Shown: one piece after another, positions 55,641-64,000 of the stretch
Layout of the letters: every line of letters starts with the position of its first letter
Numbering within the stretch: position 1 is the stretch's first letter
NCBI GenBank assembly: GCA_026075535.2
Contig: AP026549.1
Span: 8,742,001 to 8,806,000 of the forward strand
Direction of reading: 5' to 3'
Source of the DNA: Tricholoma matsutake
Taxonomy: Eukaryota > Basidiomycota > Agaricomycetes > Agaricales > Tricholomataceae
DNA: 64,000 nucleotides
Notes under the pieces: generated by a model
What the model saw: the letters and a program-made list of their open reading frames with translations, nothing else
What the model was told of the DNA's origin: nothing
Database searches by the model: none
Made by a program: the position numbers and the translations under genes

Positions 55641-57420
55641 CTGTAATTACTAACATTTTTTTTCTATTCATCATTAGGTTATCTCATGCAAGGTACAACA
55701 ACAACACAAGCTGCCTCCTCCCCATCCAAATTGGATGCAAGGAATTTTATTTCGGGTTTGAAGGTTGCAAGAGGCGGTCACTGGGGAGCCTACCTGCCAG
55801 GTTGGAGATGAGGGAGTGCTCAAAGCACTACCACCACGAGCTGACAACAACTACCTAACACCGGCCCACAAGATGTCGATCATTGATGTCTCTTGGGCTG
55901 TAGGTAAGTTTTTGTTATGATTCATTTTGTGTAACTAATCTTGTTCTTTTAATAGCTTCTTTAGTTCTGCCTACCACAATGACTACACCACCTTCCAAAA
56001 AACAGCAAATGATAACATTGCACCACTACAACAGGGTGTCAATGACTGACACAACCGCAGAGATGGCAGAGAGACAGCAGAAACAGAACAGAAACAACAA
56101 CAGAGCAATGCTGGGAGGCTTGAGCTATGGCAGGGTGTAGACGAGTGATGCAACCATGGAGATGGCAGAGATGCAGTGGAAACAGAACAGAGACAACAGA
56201 AGAGGAACACCTGGAGACTCGAGCACCTGCCAGGTATGCCACCCTCACCCCTGCTTCACTCCCCATCCCCCTTGAACCTAGCACCCACCACTGCTGCAAG
56301 CAACTGCTCACAGGGTGGATCATGGGTGTTACTGGTGAACACTCATGGGGTAGAATCCCCCAGTGCTATTGACCATTGATGACCATTAGCGACAACAGAT
56401 AAGTAATTTTCTTTTCTGTTCTCTTTTCATTTTAATGTTGCTAATTAATGTTTTTAGGTGCTCATTATACTATTTGATGCCAGCAACACCCAGAACAACA
56501 AAATCCTCCCAATAGCACCCACCCACAATGCTATGAGCAGCTGCTTGTGTGCATCATGAGTGCTGGCAGCATAGGACAATGATCTCAAAGCCCCATGATG
56601 ACATGGCACCCACTCCCAGCCCTATGAGCAACTGCTCATGGGGTGGATCACCAGTGCTTGCATCAACAATGATGGTGATGCACACTGGGCCCCAGGATGA
56701 CTGACATAAGCGATGGTAGCAGCAGCAGAGAGCCCTATGGACACACACCAATGAGGCCCAAGAGACATCAACACATCTCTTGGGCCACAGGCAAGTTTCT
56801 TTTGGTGATGCACACTGGGCCCCAGGATGACTGACATAAGTGATGGTAGCAGCAGCAGAGAGCCCCATGAATGCGCACCAATGAGGCCCAAGAGACATCG
56901 ACACATCTCTTGGGCCACAGGTTTATTCATTTCCTGGTAATTCCTAACTAATCTTACACTTTTTCATAGGATCTCTAGTCCTAGTTCTTATGATGACAAC
57001 CAGCCTTCCAAACCACCATGATCATTCACTACAGCTTTTAAGCAACTGCTTGTGGCATAGATCAGGGGTGGAAACATGCTATGCAACCATGAAAATGGCA
57101 GGGTGTGAGCTGGTAGCAACAGTAATATCATGTATTATAGTTCTAATTAGGAATATTATATTGTTGCAGTTCCAAGTACAAAATAAGGTTTTCAAGTGAA
57201 CTATTCTCAATGTCAATGAGCCAAACTGTCATGAAATGAATAGTTATTACTAAAGTATATTACATGACTACAAATGTCAACTCCCAGTCAAACACGAGTC
57301 AAACACGAGTTAAGTATGAGTCAACTATGAATCAACTGCCTCAAGGCTTGCCCATTGTGAAAATATTAGTAAATGGTCTGTGCACTGATTATGGGTATAT
57401 ACACTCCACCCCCCTTTCGC

Positions 57421-57832
57421 CTCTGACTCCCAAACATGAGATAGTAGATAGTAGATTTAGTTTCCAAGTTTTGAGGTTACAAGTTTACTGAAACTCAGAA
57501 ACCAATGAAAACCAATGGAAACCCAGAATATGATTTGCCAATTTACTGATGCACAACACAGGGCTCAAACAACATTCAGACCCCCAGGTAAACATCTTTG
57601 CTTCTTTCAACTATTTCCTTTCTTCTTTTATGTTATAACTATGTAAAGACAACATTATATGGCCTGGAGACAGCTGCCAAAGCTGAAATGCCCCAACAGA
57701 CAAATTTGGAATGGGCAACAAAATGACAGACAAACTATGACAAACAAAAAATGGGGAATCATCCAGTTTAGGGTTGCATATGTAAAAAATGTAAAAAACT
57801 CTGGTCAAAGCTCTGTGCCAAGTCTGTGGTGA
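57421..57832. other. Non-coding; no feature recognised
   Basis: Lies between hairpin element 3 and the next LTR. AT-rich, with no supported gene. Confidence 0.3.
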
Positions 57833-58403
57833 TGTTAAGTTCTGAGTTTGGGGAAGGAGACATTGGATTTCTGGTCATACCCTGATGGTAGAAGTTGACA
57901 GGTAAGAGTCAGATAGGAGGGGGGTTCCAATGGAATTCCGAGGCGAGGGTTATTGGGACAGAAGGACTTGGATTCAGCTTGTAAGAAGCTGTGCCCTTCT
58001 CCTTGTCAAGTGTGGTAATTTCAGATAAGGTAAGAGGGGAGGATCAGAGGCCCAGAGGTTTTCCAGAGAGGACGAGTAAAAGCTTGAGGAAGACTTAAGA
58101 GATGAATTGGAGCAAAATTAGAATGGGATTAACTGGGTGACTTTATGTTGATTTACAAACTGGCAATACAGAATGAAAGTAGCTAGCTTAGATACTAAAG
58201 GTTGGAGGCAATCAGAGTTTCCAAGGCTGTGATAATTTGCAAACCAGCCTCCAAGGCAAATCTTGAAACTGTTTCATTGAATTGGAAATGAGGGAATTTT
58301 GCCTCTAGGCAGTGCTGCTGATAGGTGGTGGGCAGTGTTGCAAGGCAGCCAGAAAAGGTGGTGGAAATGATCAGAAATCTGGTTGGAGAAATTGGTCTTG
58401 ACA
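57833..58403 (+). repeat. LTR of the TGTTAAGAAC-type family (571 bp)
   Basis: Starts TGTTAAGTTCTGAG and ends TTGGTCTTGACA. It shares GGACTTGGATTCAGCTTGTA and AAGAAGCTGTGCCCTTC with the solo LTR. It is followed by the internal sequence GTATTTCCCCCTTAGTGCTG, also found after 42184, so this is a 5' LTR with internal sequence. Confidence 0.75.
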
Positions 58404-58545
58404 GTATTTCCCCCTTAGTGCTGAGCCTATGAGGCACATGAAGGTTTGAATCCACATCAGGTAGGTTGATTTTGATGGGTTCCCAGGTCTTTCTTCAACC
58501 ACCACCACCACTACTATCACTCACTCTCTCACCCACCATATTGCC

Positions 58546-59357
58546 ATGTCCTTGCATGTGGAGAAGATCGCAGCCCTCAGGGCCCAGCAAGAGAAGTTGA
58601 TGGAGGAGCTCCAGCTCCAAAAAGATGCAAGGGAGGCTGAGGAGCACAGGGTCACAGAGGATGCTGTGAGGGTGGAGGCAGCCAGAGTAGAGGCAGAGAA
58701 GAAGGCCACAGAAGAGGAGTGGAGGAAGGTGGCTGCCACCAAGAGGACAGAAAAGAAGCAGAAAGCTGCAGAGGTGGGAATGGACGAGGCTGAGGAGAGC
58801 ACCTCCCCCAAGAAGAAGGTGAAAGGAAAGGGGAGGGCAGAGGGGGCCAACAATGAGGCCCCTGCATGGATACAAACCATGATCTCTTGTAAAAGGTGAG
58901 TTCAGTGTAACTTCTTGTAATTCCAGGCTGACTCCTTGTAGATGTTTGAGTCAAAAATTGTTGTGTTTCCGGACAGGAACCCAGGGCCAAGCCTGCAAGC
59001 CTTGCACCAAGGTGAAACTTAAGTGTGAGGAGGTCATGTGGGAGGGGCAGGAGTTGCCGGCAGGACCCAGGCTAGGGGAGGATGATGGGGTGATGGGATT
59101 ACTGAGGGAGTTGGTGGGGGCAGTGAAGGGGGTAAAGAAGGAGCTCTGGGAGCTCCAAGTGATAAGTGAAGGAGTTTTGGCACTCCAAGACTCCCTGGTG
59201 GATATCCAGGGGGCCTTGGATCCAAAGTGGAGGCCAGAGTCTGAGGAGGAAGAGGAGGAAGAAGAAGAGGAGGAAGAAGATGAAGATGATGAAGAGGTGC
59301 AGGGAGAGCTGTCAGGATTGGCAGAGGAAGTGGAGGGTGAAGGAGTGAGGGGGGAGT
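58546..59357 (+). CDS. Coiled-coil and Cys-cluster protein, first gene of the LTR element
   Basis: Exon 1 begins ATG 58546 (MSLHVEKIAALRAQQEKLME), a long Glu/Lys/Ala coiled coil with a KKKVKGKGR basic run, ending AWIQTMISCKR before GTGAGT at 58896. An intron of roughly 80 nt ends CCGGACAG (58977). Exon 2 has ACKPCTKVKLKCEE, a C-x2-C-x6-C cluster like half of a Zn2Cys6 domain. A helical stretch (LLRELVGAVKGVKKELWELQ) and a poly-Glu acidic run follow, then TAG at 59357. The exact splice phase is uncertain; a one-base shift would be needed for the cluster frame. It resembles the broken gene at 16905-18709. Its place just inside the LTR, as at 42.3 kb, suggests it travels with the retroelement in the place where Gag is expected. 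Confidence 0.5.
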
Positions 59358-59439
59358 AGGGATCTGGTGGGGATCCAAAAAATAGATAGATTTTGCTTTA
59401 TTTTTTCTTTTTTTGTTAAAATGAATGAATGTCATTTTG

Positions 59440-60101
59440 TTTGGGATTTGTATGATTGCTAGGTAGAGAGAGGACTGTGTTATCTCAGGTAATGAGTGTG
59501 GTAGTCCATAATGAGTTCCTGGGCATGATCAAGATCCATAGCGGGAAGCCAGGAGGTTTTTCATCAGTTCCTTGGTAACCTTCCCCCCACATGAAATAGA
59601 GTAGCTTGCATCAATGGCAGTTGTCAATTTTTGAATCAAGGATTTCTGCGATCTTGTACTCCAGTTTGTTGTCTATAATGCTTGGAGGAGGTGGAGGTTG
59701 AATACAATCGGGAATTGTGTTGGGAGTATCTTCTTCCAGTTGGGATAGATGGAATAGTGGGTGGACAGCCCAGAGGTGATCTTGAAGTCAAAGAGTAACT
59801 GAGTGGGTACCCAGATGGGCAATGATTTTGAAAGGGCCATAGAACCTTTCTTGAGAGCTTCTTGGAGGGTCGTGTAGTGTGTAAGTGCTCACCTTTGACC
59901 AAAGCATAGTCACCAATTTTGAAGTCAGGAGTGGGAGCCCGATGCTTATCCGCAGGGCCTTGATAGCATTCTGTGCTTCAGTAAGTTGTTTCCAGAGTTC
60001 CTGGTGGAGGTCATCAAGGTCGACCACAAAATGATGTGTGCACTGCGAGGCTAGTTTGCACTCCGGGAATACCGTGATGTTGGGTGGTAACCCTTGTTAG
60101 T
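59440..60101 (-). pseudogene. Gypsy relic 3: integrase C-terminus and chromodomain
   Basis: Minus-strand translation gives PNITVFPECKLASQCTHHFV, VDLDDLHQELWKQLTEAQNA, SKKLSRKVLWPFQNHC or, in another frame, ERFYGPFKIIAHLGTHSVTL. The chromodomain-like EYKIAEILDSKID then CKLLYFMWGEGYQGTDEK, with TGA in place of the usual Arg, follows. This is the standard 3' end of chromoviral Gypsy pol. Frame breaks are frequent. The rest of the element lies beyond the hairpin element at 60102-61750. Confidence 0.8.
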
Positions 60102-61750
60102 AGTGTTTGAAGGTTCAGTCCATAGGACCAAAGACCGAACCTGACTGAACTGCAGTCCATACTGCAGTTCAGTCCATTTGTCTGAAAAATTGAGTAACCG
60201 AAACTGTGGTTCGGTTGCCAGTTCACTCATTTTGAAAACATTTGAAGACCGTTATAAGACTGGTTGTAACCAGTTTACAACCAGTCTTTTACACTTATAA
60301 GAGTACCAAATAAATATATTTATGTACTAATTACATATGTTGTAGATAAAAAATGGGGGCATGCCCGAATGAATAGAGGGAAAAGTAAGCTGTTTAAATA
60401 GCACTGACCATTTGCACCTGTTTGAATGGTCACATGTACTCTTGTTTACATGTTTTTGATGTGTTTACATCTTTTGTTTATATGTTTACATTTATTTGTA
60501 CTGTATTGCCACCAGCCACAACATGTTTCGCAACTTGGTTTCTCTCCCTACAACAATGGCCTTGTCCACAACTGGGGCACAAACAACATCTGTTGTTGTT
60601 TGTGCCCCAGGTAAGTATCTTTTACTCTTTGCCTTTCATTTGTAACTAATTTTTATCTTGTTTGTTTCTTAGAATCTATGTATATTATAACACATTATAA
60701 CACTGACAACATGGCACCCACTTCCAGCCTCATGAGCCACTGCTCATGGGGTGGACTGTGGGTGCAGGAGATGAGGACAATGAAGACAAGGACAACAAGG
60801 GACAACAAGGACAACAAGGGACAATGAGGGCAATGAGGGACAACAAGGACAACAAGGGACAACAAGGACAACAAGGGACAACAAGGACAACAAGGGACAA
60901 CAAGGACAACAAGGGACAACAAGGACAACAAGGGACAACAAGGACAATGAGGGACAATGAGGACAACGAGGGACAATGAGGACAACAAATGACAAATGAT
61001 AAGCAGGGGACAACAATGATGACAAAAAATGAGTGGAGGACAATGACAATGAATGAGTAGGGGACAACAACGACAATGAATGCCAAGCAGAGGACAACAA
61101 CAATGACAAACGACAAGTAGGGGACAACAACAACGATGATGGACGACAAGCAGGGGACAACAACAATGACGAATGAGTAGGGGACAACAACAACAACAAA
61201 CAAGTAGGGGACAATGATGATGATGAACAACAAGCAGGGGACGACAATGATTGGGGATGATGACGAGGATGAACAGGGACCATGAGACAGCAACAATGCA
61301 ACACCCGCCCCTCCCTTGCTCAAAACGCGAGATGAAGGGGTGGTTTTCTACTGATGTGTCTTCCCCAGCACCACTGTCCAGCCTCGCGAGCCCCTGCTCA
61401 TGGGTGGACTTGTTTTCTTGTTTTTTAATTTGTTTTTTTCTATTTCTATTTCTATTTCTATTTTCTATTTCTTTTTCATTCTCTTACACCATGGCTGCGA
61501 GCAACTGCTTGCAGGGTGTAAATGTAATTAGTTTTATTTAGTATATAATAGAATTAAGTTAATACTCAAAAAAATGGGATGAAAACTGGTCTAAACTGGT
61601 TTTCTGGACTGTAACTGAACCGATTAGGACTGGTCCTATCAGTTCAGTTATGGTCTATGTCACTTGGGCTTGCAGTCTGGACCAGTTACGGTCCTGGTTA
61701 ACCCACTTTGAGGTCAAAAAACTGGACCGAACCAGACCTTAAAACACTAC
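60102..61750. mobile_element. Non-autonomous hairpin element 4 (1,649 bp, 8-bp TSD)
   Basis: Ends AGTGTTTGAAGGTTCAGTCC and, reverse-complemented, GTAGTGTTTTAAGGTCTGGT. TTGTTAGT is duplicated (60094-60101, 61751-61758). P1 hairpins lie at 60731-60748 (CATGAGCC-ACT-GCTCATG), 61386-61399 and 61495-61514 (same sequence as 37426-37445). A perfect 16-bp-stem P2 hairpin lies at 60572-60610 (CTGGGGCACAAACAAC and its inverse), immediately followed by GTAAGT. A GGACAACAA minisatellite fills 60775-61000. Same family as element 1; it also sits in a Gypsy pol gene. Confidence 0.85.
60775..61270. repeat. GGGACAACAAGGACAACAA minisatellite
   Basis: An about 18-bp unit built of GGACAACAA repeats almost perfectly from 60795 to 60960 and then more irregularly (GGGGACAACAACAATGAC types) to 61270. 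It creates long open frames (Pro/Cys/Leu-rich on the minus strand) that are not genes. Confidence 0.85.
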
Positions 61751-64000
61751 TTGTTAGTGAAGAAGGGCGAAACTCTGGTGGAAGCCGAGGGGGCATTGTT
61801 GTAAGTGAATTCCCCCAAAGGTAGTAGCTGGGACCAGTTATCCTGTTGGTAGTCGCATAAAATCTGCAAGTACTGTTTGAGGGTCTGGTTGAGGCATTCA
61901 GTCTGTCCATCACCTTCTGGATGGTAACCCGAGGTGAAGTGGATTTTCCATGTCCAGGGCTTGTCTGAGAGAGCAGAAGAAATGGGAAATGAACTCAGAA
62001 TCCCAGTTGCAAGTGACATGAGATGGAACACCATATTTGGAGAAAACATGTATAGATGGACAGGATAGCTGCCAGTGCATAGTCTGAGGCATCTGTCTCC
62101 AGGATAATATGGGAGTCTGGTAGCCATTGAGTGAGTACTGGGGCATGAGTGAATTCTTCTTTTAATTTGTTGAAGGCTTCTTGACATTTCTTGCCAAAGT
62201 CCCATGGCGCATGCTTCCTGGTAAGTCTGGTGAGAGGGATGATGATGTTGGAATATCTGTGGATGAAGCATCAGTAGAAGTTGCAGAATCCAAGGAAGGA
62301 TTGAATATTCTTAACCTTTCAAGGTTCAGGCCAGTTGAGGATGGTTTTGACTTTATCTTCAGACATCCAGAGCCCATCCAGAGAAAGGATGAACCCCAAG
62401 TATTCCATGCTGTCTTTGTGGAACTTGCATTTCTGTGGAGCAGCATAGAGTCTGTTTTTCCAGAGTCTCCAAAGAACTTCCTTGATGTGAGCCTTATGTT
62501 GACTCATCTTGTTGGAGTAGATTATAATATTGTTGAGGGAGACAATGACACTGACATCTAATAGGTCACTGAAGATGTTGTGCATGAGGTGATGGAAGGC
62601 AGCAGGTGCATTGGTGAGTCTGAACAGAACCACCAGCCATTTGAAAGAACCATAGTGCATGCGGAAAGTGGTTTTCCATTCATCTCCCTCAGCAATGTGG
62701 ACTAAGTGATAGGCATGCTGGATGTCAATTTTGGTGAACACGTGGGGTTTTCCCAGAGAGTTCAGGAGATCCATGATTAGCAGAAGTGGGTAATGGTCCT
62801 TCTTTGAGATGCAGTTGAGTCCCTGGTAGTTGATGCATAATTGAAGACTCCCATCCTTTTTCTTGACAAAGAGTATAGGAGCACCGTGAGGGGATTTGGA
62901 GGGGTGGATGAAGCCCAACTGAATGTTTTCTTCAATGAATAGTCAGAGGGCTTCTAGTTCAGAGGGAGAGAGGGAGTACATGCGACCCAGAGGCAGAGGA
63001 GCATTATCCTCTGTCTCTATCTTGAGGTCATAGGAATGGTGAGGAGGAAGGTGTCGGCTTTTTGTTTGTCAAAGACATCTGCAAATTTGTGATATTCCTC
63101 TGGAACATCTGAAAGGTCTGGAGGATTTCTGGATGCTACTGAGGATTTAGCCATCAGTCCTTCTGGGGAGAATGTCATCTGAAAGGCAACAGCCCCAGGA
63201 AGTTTGCTTGCATGCATGTAAGTGGCAGCCTTGATGAAAGAGATTTCAGGAGGTATGAGCTTTGAGGAATTAGTGACAACAGGGTTTTTGTGGGTTTCCA
63301 CTGGAAGGTTTGGAGGTGAAGGTGACTCACACAAGATAGGAGAGTCAGGAGACATCAAGGGGGCAGGACCTCTTAGCACTGCAGAGCAGAAATTTATTTG
63401 GCCTGAAGACCAGTCAATCAACGGATTGTATTGCTTCAGCCAGTTATGACCAAGAACTGCAGAACAGGAAGAGTCCAGCAAGGTTACATTAAATGTCAGA
63501 TTGAACACTTCACCAGATGGAAAAGTGACCCAAAGTTTCATGACTTAGGGTGTGGTGGAGTTACAAGTTCCATCAAATAGTTGGAGTCCAATTGGAGGGA
63601 TGGTTTTGGTACTAAGGTGGTTGTCCTGCACCAATAATAAATCTAGGAAACAATGTGAGGAACCAGAGTCGATAAGAGTTCAGATTTTTTTGGAACGATT
63701 GGAAAGGGATAGTAGAATGGTGAGGGATTCAGGATCAGAAAGAGACACATTGAGACAGATGTAAGCAGCCAGCTGGGAAAGGTCAATGCAACCCTCAGCC
63801 CCAATGGTGTGTTCCTGAGAGTTGCGGACTATTTTTTTGAGTCCACAGAGTCTGGCTTGGACTCAATGACCACTGCAGCATGAGCATTGGCTGCCTTAGC
63901 CTTCTGAAAATTTCCAGCTCCATGTCCCTTCTTGCCACAGTAGAGACAAAGCCCTTCCTTCATGTGGTGTTCATGTTCATCTCCGGTTAGTTTACCATCT
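61751..64000 (-). pseudogene. Gypsy relic 3: zinc knuckle, protease, RT, deleted RNase H/integrase
   Basis: From the right edge leftwards: a zinc knuckle with its last Cys lost (CLYCGKKGHGAGNF), protease LIDSGSSHCFLD (DSG present), the N-terminal RT region (VPEEYHKFADVFDKQKADTF), and RT (FVKKKDGSLQLCINYQGLN, FTKIDIQHAYHLVHIAEGDE). The catalytic YxDD is replaced (VIVSLNNIIIYS). RNase H begins (LETDASDYALAAILS) but at about 62055 jumps to integrase (VFSKYGVPSHVTCNWDSEFI, GYHPEGDGQTECLNQTLKQY, with catalytic Glu). The RNase H remainder and integrase N-terminus are therefore deleted. The frame reaches FTNK, where the hairpin element inserted. The element continues past the right edge. Confidence 0.9.

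Larger units (their letters stand above)
54285..57420. mobile_element. Non-autonomous hairpin element 3 (approximate limits)
   Basis: The terminal regions are inverted copies: 54285-54430 (TTATATACCCC, GACCATTTGC, CACAATGGGCAAG, GGCAGTTGA) against 57300-57410. A GTCAAACACGA-type subterminal tandem lies at 57288-57335. Inside, after a nested element A copy, are P1 hairpins at 56294-56313, 56533-56548 and 56621-56643 and a decayed one at about 57039-57055. P2 hairpins lie at 55863-55898, 56756-56787 and 56885-56916. A unit of about 125 bp (GATGCACACTGGGCCCCAGG to CTTGGGCCACAGG) is tandemly duplicated at 56676-56921. Limits are approximate; no target duplication was found. Confidence 0.55.

Noticed and set aside
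59034..59435. Antisense Leu/Pro-rich frame
   Set aside because: Shadow of the Glu/Gly-rich exon of the coiled-coil/Cys-cluster gene.
60730..61323. Long open frame on the minus strand (197 codons, Leu/Val/Cys/Pro-rich)
   Set aside because: It is the translation of the GGACAACAA minisatellite; two other frames are also open there for the same reason.

Overview
The window looks like a transposon-dense stretch of an Agaricomycete (mushroom-forming basidiomycete) genome. The evidence is: many short GT-AG introns of 37-57 nt, a KDZ transposase with a CxC2 cysteine cluster, basidiomycete-type Gypsy and Copia retrotransposons, an alpha-kinase, fungal zinc-cluster-like proteins, and a 12-exon dynamin-type GTPase. 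No bacterial operons, rRNA genes, CRISPR arrays or convincing functional tRNA genes were seen. The species cannot be named from the sequence.

Layout. 1-9.4 kb: a broken hypothetical gene, a GCCGGT-rich repeat array, a nearly intact multi-exon KDZ transposase gene, an interspersed repeat and a second broken hypothetical gene. 9.45-15.15 kb: a young, structurally complete Copia element (274-bp LTRs, TTGGA target duplication). 15.2-20.7 kb: inverted copies of the GCCGGT-rich array, then a divergent gene pair (a broken Cys-cluster protein on the minus strand and an apparently intact IPGSPDSP-repeat protein on the plus strand). 21.0-21.9 kb: a Gypsy relic. 22.1-24.6 kb: a host-like island with a small unknown gene and a 10-exon 2-oxoglutarate/Fe(II) oxygenase carrying one stop. 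25.2-43.3 kb: nested MITEs, two Gypsy relics and non-autonomous elements. 43.3-47.6 kb: an intact 820-bp element and an intact 807-aa dynamin-like gene. 48.2-54.1 kb: a DNA transposon with perfect-ended terminal inverted repeats and a 6-bp target duplication, carrying an integrase-type DDE transposase gene and an alpha-kinase gene; a solo LTR has split the kinase. 54.3-64 kb: another nested non-autonomous element, an LTR element whose first gene is a coiled-coil/Cys-cluster protein, and a minus-strand Gypsy relic running off the right edge.

Three points stand out. (1) The 48.2-54.1 kb transposon appears to carry an alpha-kinase as cargo. (2) Four non-autonomous elements (about 36.0-37.7, 40.0-42.1, 54.3-57.4 and 60.1-61.75 kb) share many copies of two palindromic hairpin modules whose stems vary with compensatory changes. 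(3) Almost every premature stop in the transposon and broken-gene frames is TGA, repeatedly where the family has arginine, and the two Copia LTRs differ at three sites, all CpG against TpG/CpA. Together these indicate CpG methylation-linked decay. The dynamin gene and the IPGSPDSP gene carry no such stops and read as living genes.
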